Source: Nanobdellati archaeon (GTDB lineage: Archaea; Nanobdellota; Nanobdellia; UBA10117). Taken from it: DNA of 21,083 nucleotides. The position numbers were made by a program, and so were the translations under genes. The notes under the pieces are model-generated. The model made no database searches, was not told the origin of the DNA, and worked only from the letters and a program-made list of their open reading frames with translations. Location of the stretch: the NCBI GenBank assembly GCA_018304365.1, contig JAGVWH010000007.1, positions 1 to 21,083 of the forward strand, read 5' to 3'. Of this stretch, positions 7,394-12,588 are shown in pieces (position 1 is the first letter of the stretch; each line of letters begins with the position of its first letter).

Positions 7394-7795
7394 ATGGAAT
7401 TGTTTAAAAGAAAAACAGCAGTAACAGAAGATAAATTCCCAGCTTTACCACCTCTGCCAGCTTTACCAGAGTCAGATGATATAGAATTGCCGTCTTTTCC
7501 AAAGATGGCACGCACAAAACCAATAGCTATTAAGTCGGCTCAGCCGCAAGTTAAACACGCAAGTCAGTCAGAAAAAACAACTGTTTTTATAAAAATTAAA
7601 AAGTATAAAGACATCGTACAAACTATTGAAAATATGCAGACAAAAATTGATGAATTAAAAAATACGCTAGATAAAATTTCTCAAATTAAAACAAAAGAAG
7701 CCGAAATAATAGAAGGCTGGAATGCCTTGCTGCAAGAAGCACAGGAAAAAGTTACAGATGTAGAATCTAAACTTACAACTCCAGACGAAAGTTAA
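7394..7795 (+). CDS. Proline-rich/coiled-coil hypothetical protein
   Basis: A 133-residue cytosolic protein. The N-terminal ~60 residues are low complexity and Pro-rich (KFPALPPLPALPESDD, LPSFPKMARTKP) and probably disordered. From ~63 the sequence VFIKIKKYKDIVQTIENMQ begins a long coiled coil running to ~125 (KIDELKNTLDKISQIK, ...EIIEGWNALLQEAQEK). A disordered linker plus a VFIKIKKYKDI-type coiled coil looks familiar from DPANN genomes, but no function is known to me. It starts with a leaderless-type ATG at 7394, divergent from the secreted-protein gene. Confidence 0.75.
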   Translation: MELFKRKTAVTEDKFPALPPLPALPESDDIELPSFPKMARTKPIAIKSAQPQVKHASQSEKTTVFIKIKKYKDIVQTIENMQTKIDELKNTLDKISQIKTKEAEIIEGWNALLQEAQEKVTDVESKLTTPDES

Positions 7796-7831
7796 ATTTC
7801 ATCTATTCTTTAGAATTTCCAAAGTCAAATT

Positions 7832-8212
7832 TTAGATTAAATGTACTTTTATCTCGGTCACGCCTTTAAAATCCTCATCGCCTGTGACTAAAATCGCATT
7901 ATTTTCTTCTGCTGTTGCTGCTATGATAGAATCTGCCATTGAAAATCGAGGATATTTTTTCCTTAGCTCTGCAGCCCGAAGCGCAAGCTCCGCTGAAACT
8001 AGAAACACCTTTGCAGCAGCTAGCATAGAATTTCTTGCAAATACGGCTAAAGCTAAATCCTCTACTAGAAATTTCCTATAAACTTCGTGCAAGTTTATCG
8101 CGGATATTATTTTTTCAGAAGTCTCATAGCGCTCTTGGAGCATTCTTCCAGCAGGTGTATCTCTGAATATCTCTATCCAAGCCCAGGAATCAAGCAATGC
8201 GCTCTTGCTCAT
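7832..8212 (-). CDS. vapC: PIN-domain ribonuclease toxin, VapC-like
   Basis: A 126-residue PIN-fold endoribonuclease, expected to cleave RNA using Mg2+ or Mn2+ held by acidic residues. These are visible as Asp8 (LLDSWAWIE), Glu43 (INLHE), Asp94 (MADSIIAATA) and Asp112 (VTGDEDF), the standard PIN quartet. Length is typical. The start overlaps the end of the AbrB-type antitoxin gene by 23 bases, so the pair is translationally coupled as in vapBC operons. The RNA target cannot be predicted. All catalytic residues are intact, so it should be active. Because archaeal genomes carry many PIN proteins, the VapC label rests on the antitoxin neighbour. Confidence 0.88.
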   Translation of the reverse strand: MSKSALLDSWAWIEIFRDTPAGRMLQERYETSEKIISAINLHEVYRKFLVEDLALAVFARNSMLAAAKVFLVSAELALRAAELRKKYPRFSMADSIIAATAEENNAILVTGDEDFKGVTEIKVHLI

Positions 8213-8399
8213 CTCTCAAATCCTTGGCTGTTACTTTTTTAGATAGACCGAGCAGCTGTTTTAGCGACGGTTTTGGAACAATCTGGACTTGCTTGCCTAA
8301 AGTTATTACAACAAATTCTTTTGTCTTCGCCGTAGCCCTGGCTTGCGCTGGTACTGTTAGCCTTCCTTTTTCATCTAATGTTACAGTTTCCATTTCCAT
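8190..8399 (-). CDS. vapB: AbrB/SpoVT-fold antitoxin, VapB-like
   Basis: A 69-residue protein read from the ATG at 8399. The N-terminal swapped-hairpin DNA-binding domain is recognised by TVTLDEKGRLTVPAQARA and the hydrophobic strand FVVITLGKQVQIVP. The C-terminal helical tail (SLKQLLGLSKKVTAKDLRDE) should wrap around the toxin. The frame extends upstream to 8447, but a TATA box falls inside that extension 26 bases before 8399 and the extra residues do not resemble the family, so the internal ATG is preferred (8393 is a second possibility). It is expected to neutralise the downstream PIN toxin and repress its own promoter. Confidence 0.82.
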   Translation of the reverse strand: MEMETVTLDEKGRLTVPAQARATAKTKEFVVITLGKQVQIVPKPSLKQLLGLSKKVTAKDLRDEQERIA

Positions 8400-8420
8400 A
8401 CATAGAATTAGTTGTGGGAA

Positions 8421-8428
8421 TTTATAAG
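8421..8428 (-). promoter_or_regulatory. TATA box of the vapBC-like operon
   Basis: The minus-strand CTTATAAA is centred ~26 bases before the ATG at 8399 and preceded by the purine-rich stretch CGAAAAG, which suits a BRE. GGGCGAAAA...TTCCC flanks may also offer an autoregulatory site, but no clear palindromic operator is seen. Confidence 0.55.
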
Positions 8429-8453
8429 CTTTTCGCCCACCTGTCATATTTGT

Positions 8454-8816
8454 TTAGTCCAATTGGTTTCGTAATGCATCAATATTTTTTTGCAAATTCA
8501 TAAGAGCATCTTTATTTACAAATTTACTTATTTTTTTCTCTTTTGGAGAAGCGCCAGAAGTTTTATAATCCACTTTTTCTGCTCCAAATAAATCGCTCAT
8601 AAACATAGAATTAAGTTCTTTGATATATTCTTTGATATCCAATACGATTTTTTTTGCTATATTCGCTTCTTTTTGCTTTTCATCGTGCAATTTTTGTAAA
8701 TCCTCTATGTCGCCACTACACTCTTTTAGGTCTTTTGAAATCAATTTAACCTTGCCGATCAAGCCGTTATAGTCTTCAAATTGAACATACTCAAATTTCT
8801 GCGCTTGGTTAGTCAT
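8454..8816 (-). CDS. Hypothetical coiled-coil protein
   Basis: A 120-residue, charged, largely helical cytosolic protein. Residues ~15-70 form a probable coiled coil (LIGKVKLISKDLKECSGDIE, KLHDEKQKEANIAKKIVLDI). A loop rich in Ser/Gly/Lys (~78-95) and a final helix (DALMNLQKNIDALRNQLD) follow. No family is recognised. The ATG at 8816 has a TATA element 25 bases upstream that also fits the divergent membrane-protein gene, so the two may be co-regulated. The gene ends just before the antitoxin promoter region. Confidence 0.68.
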   Translation of the reverse strand: MTNQAQKFEYVQFEDYNGLIGKVKLISKDLKECSGDIEDLQKLHDEKQKEANIAKKIVLDIKEYIKELNSMFMSDLFGAEKVDYKTSGASPKEKKISKFVNKDALMNLQKNIDALRNQLD

Positions 8817-8834
8817 AGGTAAATTAAATGTAAG

Positions 8835-8846
8835 ATATTTATATAC
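8835..8846. promoter_or_regulatory. Shared bidirectional TATA element
   Basis: ATATTTATATAC lies in the middle of a 53-base divergent gap. TTTATATA on the plus strand is ~28 bases from the ATG at 8870, and its reverse (TATATAAA) is ~25 bases from the minus-strand ATG at 8816. The arrangement repeats the one at 7361-7372. Confidence 0.55.
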
Positions 8847-8869
8847 TTTATTAGATGTAAATCCCCCCC

Positions 8870-9229
8870 ATGAGACGAAATTTTAAAGTGCCGCATGCAT
8901 CAGATAGAACGCATAAAGTCTATCGCAAGTTTCACTATACTCCTAAAATTCGATTAGACATACTCACAGCTGTCGCTTTAGTGTTGGCATTTATAGGAAT
9001 TTATATAATTATACCAACTCCATCGGATGCGGTAGAGGTGGCAGCTCTGTCTGGTTTTTTTACAGGAATTTTCGATATTTCATTCGGAGCTAGTTTGATT
9101 TATGCACTGGTATTTTACAAGGCAATCGGAGTTGCGCTATTATCAGCAGGTCTTTTGTTTGGCGGCATAATTGTTAGAGCTGCAATTGAAAAAAGAGTAG
9201 GCGATTTAGTAGATAGAATCAAAACATAA
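8870..9229 (+). CDS. Small membrane protein
   Basis: A 119-residue protein with a basic soluble N-terminus (MRRNFKVPHASDRTHKVYRK), a hydrophobic helix (~29-48, DILTAVALVLAFIGIYIIIP), a loop, and one or two further helices (~60-105, ending ALLSAGLLFGGIIVRAAIEK). The basic tail stays on the cytoplasmic side by the positive-inside rule. No family or catalytic residues are recognised. The ATG at 8870 follows a run of seven C residues, so there is no Shine-Dalgarno site. It seems to share its promoter with the divergent coiled-coil gene. Confidence 0.65.
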   Translation: MRRNFKVPHASDRTHKVYRKFHYTPKIRLDILTAVALVLAFIGIYIIIPTPSDAVEVAALSGFFTGIFDISFGASLIYALVFYKAIGVALLSAGLLFGGIIVRAAIEKRVGDLVDRIKT

Positions 9230-9388
9230 GCATACAAAATCTACTTTACAAATAAACAGATATTGAAAACCTTTGGGTTTTCAAAACCAGAAAATCATTA
9301 GATTTTCTTTGTTTTCTGAGCCTTTAGTAAGGCATACAAAATCTACTTTACAAAACAGATTTTCTTTGTTTTCTGAGCCTTAGCGAGG
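9230..9388. repeat. Two copies of a hairpin-rich intergenic repeat, second copy internally deleted
   Basis: A 23-base block (GCATACAAAATCTACTTTAC plus AAA) occurs exactly at 9230-9252 and 9332-9354. A 25-base block beginning AGATTTTCTTTGTTTTCTGA occurs exactly at 9300-9324 and 9357-9381. The spacing differs (47 versus 2 bases), so copy 2 has lost ~45 bases. The loss lies between short AGAT matches and removes two hairpins present in copy 1: TTGAAAACC/GGTTTTCAA (9263-9284, 4-base loop) and AGAAAATC/GATTTTCT (9289-9308, 4-base loop). GCCTT/AAGGC (9320-9333) spans the junction of the copies. No ORF is present. Confidence 0.85.
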
Positions 9389-9397
9389 TTTAAAAAA
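9387..9397 (+). promoter_or_regulatory. TATA box for tRNA-Val
   Basis: GTTTAAAAAAG is centred ~27 bases before the first tRNA base at 9419. The nearer TTTTATAT (~9403-9410) is too close for a mature 5' start at 9419. Confidence 0.45.
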
Positions 9398-9418
9398 GCT
9401 GTTTTTATATTTTCTTAA

Positions 9419-9492
9419 GGGCCCATGGTCTAGCCCGGTATGACACATCCTTGACGTGGATGGGATCGTAGGTTCAAATCCTGCTGGGCCCA
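9419..9492 (+). tRNA. tRNA-Val (GAC)
   Basis: A 74-base cloverleaf without intron. The acceptor GGGCCCA pairs with TGGGCCC, the D stem is GTC/GAC, and the anticodon stem is CATCC/GGATG around the loop TTGACGT, giving anticodon GAC (Val). The T arm is GTAGG-TTCAAAT-CCTGC and the discriminator is A. The bases after A73 are CTA, so CCA is added after transcription. It is followed by a hairpin at 9498-9518 and then the repeat array leading to tRNA-Leu. Confidence 0.93.
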
Positions 9493-9495
9493 CTA

Positions 9496-9724
9496 GCCTA
9501 AAAAGATAAACTTTTTAGCTGGCTCGCATTCGTTTCACTCATGCGGGCAGCGCCTAAAACCTAAAGGTTTTGGCTGGTCATCATTAAAGAAGACAAAAAG
9601 ATGGCAGCGTCTAAAACCACAAAGGCTAAAACCACAAAGGTTTTGACTGGTCCGCATTCACTTCGTTCATGCGGGCAGCGCTTAACTTCGGTTGGCTGGC
9701 TCGCATTCGTTTCACTCATGCGGG
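9496..9724. repeat. Array of alternating hairpin cassettes between two tRNA genes
   Basis: Two linker boxes alternate. CTGG begins at 9519, 9574, 9647 and 9696; GGCAGCG occurs at 9546, 9603 and 9674. Each CTGG-to-GGCAGCG segment is a hairpin: CGCAT/ATGCG (9519 copy), CATC/GATG (9574 copy) and CCGCAT/ATGCGG (9647 copy). Each GGCAGCG-to-CTGG segment holds another: AAAACC/GGTTTT twice, then TTAAC-TTCG-GTTGG. CTAAAAAG/CTTTTTAG (9498-9518) opens the array. A 30-base sequence starting GCTGGCTCGCATTCGTTTCA is identical at 9518-9547 and 9695-9724, and the last five bases of the second copy are the first five of tRNA-Leu. No coding frame is present. Confidence 0.85.
9611..9640. repeat. 15-base perfect tandem duplication
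   Basis: CTAAAACCACAAAGG is repeated head to tail at 9611-9625 and 9626-9640, inside the inter-tRNA array. It duplicates the left arm of an AAAACC/GGTTTT hairpin, so two alternative left arms can pair with one right arm. Confidence 0.95.
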
Positions 9725-9815
9725 AGTGGCAGAGCGGTCAAATGCGATAGACTCAAGAAGAATTGAGACATCTATTGACTTAGTGTCTTCGGAGGTTCGA
9801 ATCCTCTCTCCCGCA
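9720..9815 (+). tRNA. tRNA-Leu (CAA) with a 12-base intron
   Basis: A class II tRNA of 96 bases, or 84 after splicing. The acceptor GCGGGAG pairs with CTCCCGC, the anticodon stem is ATAGA (9747-9751)/TCTAT (9771-9775), and the anticodon CAA is at 9754-9756. The long variable arm contains GAC...GTC, the T arm is GGAGG-TTCGAAT-CCTCT, and A73 suits leucine. The 19-base anticodon loop requires an intron. No TATA box is visible in the ~50 bases upstream, which are the CG-rich repeat array, so this tRNA is probably processed from a transcript starting before tRNA-Val. CCA is not encoded. Confidence 0.92.
9758..9769 (+). other. tRNA-Leu intron (12 bases, position 37/38)
   Basis: The intron AAGAATTGAGAC is placed so that the mature loop is CTCAAG-A. 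Intron TTGAG pairs with exon CTCAA, covering the whole anticodon. The 3' exon junction lies in the three-base bulge ACA next to the anticodon stem, as in a bulge-helix-bulge, while the 5' junction falls in the six-base loop GAAGAA. This is a minimal, relaxed archaeal splicing motif. Confidence 0.8.
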
Positions 9816-9840
9816 TTTACATACACGAATTCCTCAGAGT

Positions 9841-10794
9841 ATGAATGAATCCATTACAATAGGGCCTAGTCATCATAATAAAATCTATAACTGGAAAATC
9901 ATATTGGCTATTATAGTTTTGGGAGCGATAGCAGGCATAGCACTTTTGGGGCAAGCAACGCCAACAGGTTTTTTTACATCGCTGCCGGGCGCAATAGCTG
10001 GAGAGAAAACTATACAAATGACAGCAACTCTTGATAGATTTCCTATATCTGCAAAAGGAACTTACGAAGAATTAGTTTTAGTTTATGATTCACCAAATTC
10101 CGTTTTGAAAATAGATAAAAGTCAGCTTGATGTAATTGGTGAGCAGACGCTGGAACTGCGCATAATTAATTTTAAAGGAAAAATATCCCTCGATTCACTA
10201 AATCCGAAATTAGTTTCGCTCGAAGGCGAAGCAACAAAATTCTATATTAATGGAATTGGACAGACGAGCGACAAGACTGTCGATTTGACTGCGTATGGAT
10301 TGGAAGTAAAAAGTCTAACTTTATCCGGCGCAAGTTTGCCGTCTTTCTCTGGAGAAGATATGACTGGCAGTATTTCATTTAATAATGGAAAAGTTACATT
10401 TAATTTAGATGCAGAATCTTTTGAATTTGGACCATTCATTGGAATAGTCCGTGTTTTGGAAACAGGACAAGTACAGCTTGAAGGCATCACTAATTATGCA
10501 AAAGCTAAAGGCTTGAACATTGGAGACGAATTAGCTCAAGGTACTAGCACAGAAACCAACGAACCACAAACAATTGGAGAGCTAAGTACACCTTTGCCAG
10601 TAATAATACCGCAAGATGTAGAACTGCAGGAGACTCAAGACAATACAACCGAAACATCTGATGAAATAACAACCCAATCAAATGAGGGAATGGTATATGT
10701 TATAGAAGGACACAGTAATGAAGAAGTGCAACGAGAATGTATAGATGTGGGTTTGTCAAAGGGAGAATGTGAAGACTTCTTAGGTGTAGAATGA
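9841..10794 (+). CDS. Membrane-anchored extracellular protein of unknown family
   Basis: A 317-residue protein with an uncleaved-looking N-terminal membrane helix (~19-38, ILAIIVLGAIAGIALLG) after a short cytoplasmic segment. The outside part (~50-220) is beta-rich with alternating hydrophobic and polar residues (TIQMTATLDRFPISAKGTYE, ...SLTLSGASLPSFSGEDMTG). A Thr/Glu/Asn-rich linker follows (~235-282), then a short C-terminal module with two cysteines (RECIDVGLSKGECEDFLGVE). No enzyme motif is visible. The next gene starts one base after its stop, so it heads a two-gene operon with the PH-like membrane protein. The start lies 25 bases after tRNA-Leu with only a weak AT-rich element, so read-through from the tRNA transcript is possible. 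Confidence 0.75.
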   Translation: MNESITIGPSHHNKIYNWKIILAIIVLGAIAGIALLGQATPTGFFTSLPGAIAGEKTIQMTATLDRFPISAKGTYEELVLVYDSPNSVLKIDKSQLDVIGEQTLELRIINFKGKISLDSLNPKLVSLEGEATKFYINGIGQTSDKTVDLTAYGLEVKSLTLSGASLPSFSGEDMTGSISFNNGKVTFNLDAESFEFGPFIGIVRVLETGQVQLEGITNYAKAKGLNIGDELAQGTSTETNEPQTIGELSTPLPVIIPQDVELQETQDNTTETSDEITTQSNEGMVYVIEGHSNEEVQRECIDVGLSKGECEDFLGVE

Positions 10795-10795
10795 T

Positions 10796-11251
10796 ATGTC
10801 TGATAAAATTAAACTAAAAATAAAACCTTCGAGAATCGGCTTCTTGAGCAACTATGTTCTCGCCGGAATTTTTGGCGGAGCTTATGGTGGTTTTACATTC
10901 TTCTCCGAATTTAATATTTTCATAACTATTTTAGTTGCCGCGGGAATTGCAATGCTCTTACTTGAAACTGAAATATTTTTGATGTCGAAAAGATGGCACA
11001 TAACTCCAGAACAGATTTATTTCATTGATGGTGTTGTTAAAAAAAACCGCACAGGAATTTTCTTGTCTACTATGACAAATGTAGAAGTCAGGCAAAGCGG
11101 ATTTGAACGTTTTCTAAACGTTGGCAAAATAGAATTGCACGGTTTCCAGAAAGATGGTCCGATTGTAATTCCAGGAGTCAGACATCCAGAGCACGTAGCG
11201 AATGAAATTGAAAAGATTGCTAGAGGCCAGTCAAGAGCACCTAATACATAA
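10796..11251 (+). CDS. Membrane protein with bacterial PH-like domain (YdbS/DUF304 type)
   Basis: A 151-residue protein with two membrane helices (~15-36 and ~41-63) followed by a PH-like beta domain: WHITPEQIYFIDGVVKK, then GIFLSTMTNVEVRQSGFERF, then VGKIELHGF. The pattern of a strand with 'ITPEQI', a 'TNV..RQS..ER' turn and 'VGKIEL' is characteristic of the bPH_2 family. It ends in a helix (EHVANEIEKIARGQ). The family is membrane-associated and its biochemical role is poorly defined. The gene starts one base after the preceding stop, so the two envelope proteins are co-translated. Confidence 0.8.
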   Translation: MSDKIKLKIKPSRIGFLSNYVLAGIFGGAYGGFTFFSEFNIFITILVAAGIAMLLLETEIFLMSKRWHITPEQIYFIDGVVKKNRTGIFLSTMTNVEVRQSGFERFLNVGKIELHGFQKDGPIVIPGVRHPEHVANEIEKIARGQSRAPNT

Positions 11252-11318
11252 GCATATCTGATCTGTACCTATAATAATTCATAACTAATTATTTATACTA
11301 ATAAATAGAGTTTGGGGT

Positions 11319-12095
11319 ATGCTTCCGAAAGTCTCAAATACTACTGAGTTTTTAAGCCAGATAAGAGCGCTCGTAGTGTTGATAGTAGCGATACTTACGA
11401 TAGGGGCGTTAAGCTCGGTAATAATATTTGGCGAAACACCTACTGGAGCATTAGCACTTACTGTAACAACGCTTGCAGGCGCTGGAAAAGCAAATAGCGG
11501 ATCTGTAGATCCTGCACTTGGGACGTGGGGGCTTATAATGAAGTTCTTCGGTGCATTTATTATATGGTTCGCGCTATGGACTACATTTGGACTGGCGATT
11601 GAAGGAAAGTTCGGCGAATATTATAAGGAGGTAAAAGAAACGAAACACATTAGGGCTTTACGCGGACACTATATTGTTTGTGGAGCTGGCAGGGTAGGAA
11701 AGCCAATAGGAGATAGGTTGAAAAATTCAGGCGAGGAAGTCGTCTTTATCGAGAAAGATAAAGAGACAATAGCGAAGCTGAAAGAGCAGGGCTATTATGT
11801 TATTGAGTCAGAAGCCCTAGATGAAGATGTTCTAATTAAAGCAGGTATTAGTAATGCTATAGGAATCGCAGTTGCAATTGGAGATGACGGCAAGAATTTG
11901 CTTGCAGTTCTGACGGCAAAGGAATTAAATACGAATTTGAAAGTCGCTGCAAGAATATCCGATTCTAAATTAATTCCGAAATTTAAGAAAGCTGGTGCAA
12001 ATTATATAATTTTACCAGAAGCTATAGGTGGAACAAAATTAGCAGACGCTTTGCGCGGCTATATAGATGAAGATCATATATTTGTGAATGAATAA
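11319..12095 (+). CDS. K+ channel-like protein with RCK_N (TrkA-N) domain and abnormal filter
   Basis: A 258-residue protein with membrane helices at ~16-37 and ~70-93 and a pore-loop-like segment between them. It ends in a Rossmann-type RCK_N domain: HYIVCGAGRVGKPIGDRL has the GxGxxG nucleotide loop (122-127), with acidic Glu/Asp in VVFIEKD at the end of strand 2. RCK domains bind NAD(H), nucleotides or Ca2+ and gate channels. The pore sequence reads TVTTLAGAG (48-56) where K+ channels have TVGYG, so K+ selectivity is doubtful. No RCK_C domain follows. The ATG has a TATA element (ATTTATACTA, 11291-11300) about 24 bases upstream. The next gene overlaps its end by 8 bases. Confidence 0.82.
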   Translation: MLPKVSNTTEFLSQIRALVVLIVAILTIGALSSVIIFGETPTGALALTVTTLAGAGKANSGSVDPALGTWGLIMKFFGAFIIWFALWTTFGLAIEGKFGEYYKEVKETKHIRALRGHYIVCGAGRVGKPIGDRLKNSGEEVVFIEKDKETIAKLKEQGYYVIESEALDEDVLIKAGISNAIGIAVAIGDDGKNLLAVLTAKELNTNLKVAARISDSKLIPKFKKAGANYIILPEAIGGTKLADALRGYIDEDHIFVNE

Positions 12096-12465
12096 AATGA
12101 AATTAGAACCTTCAAAGTTAATAATTGGCGTTGTTCTCTTATTAGCAATTCTAATAGCAACAACCAACGTTAGTCATATATCGGGCGCAGCTAGTGTTAC
12201 TGCAACAAATTGCGTGCCAGTTACATTAACCGCCGGACAAAGTAAAATAGTACACGGTCAGACTGTACATTTGACTGATGTAATAGGTGCAGGAGAAGTC
12301 TCCTTAAAGATTAATGAGTTAACAGTTATAGCTACAATAGTTAATACACCAACAATAGAAGGTATTTCGCTAGAGGTTGTAGATACCCGCTTTACCCCAA
12401 AAATAGAAAATAGAGTTGCTAATCTTATGATTTGTGAGAGTACTTATACAACATATAGCTACTAA
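12088..12465 (+). CDS. Small secreted or membrane-anchored protein
   Basis: A 125-residue protein with a signal/anchor helix (~10-27, KLIIGVVLLLAILIATTNVS) followed by an extracellular beta-rich domain (~38-115). Two cysteines (NCVPVTL, MICEST) could form one disulfide bridging the first and last strands. The strand pattern (SKIVHGQTVHLTDV, VSLKINELTVIATI) looks like a small beta sandwich. No family is recognised. It overlaps the end of the channel-like gene by 8 bases, so it is co-translated with it and could be an extracellular partner of that membrane protein. This link is by position only. Confidence 0.7.
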   Translation: MNKMKLEPSKLIIGVVLLLAILIATTNVSHISGAASVTATNCVPVTLTAGQSKIVHGQTVHLTDVIGAGEVSLKINELTVIATIVNTPTIEGISLEVVDTRFTPKIENRVANLMICESTYTTYSY

Positions 12466-12588
12466 TATCCGCTACTCTTAGGCTTTGTAATCCATAATAT
12501 ACTTACAGACGAAGCGAATAGTCTATTATTCTCTCCAAAATAGAAATTCTTAATATAGTTTCTAACTGATTTATTACAGGATGAAATA

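Noticed and set aside
8400..8447. N-terminal extension of the antitoxin gene up to 8447.
   Set aside because: A TATA box lies inside this stretch at the right distance from the ATG at 8399, and the extra residues do not resemble AbrB-type proteins.
9518..9724. Repeated ~30-base units near tRNA genes looked at first like a small CRISPR array.
   Set aside because: Unit spacing is irregular (49-73 bases), only one pair of copies is identical, the spacers are hairpins rather than unique sequence, and no cas gene is present.
9230..9815. Possible insertion sequence or integrated element at the tRNA genes.
   Set aside because: No transposase or integrase frame, no terminal inverted repeats with target duplication, and no attachment-site pair matching a tRNA 3' end.
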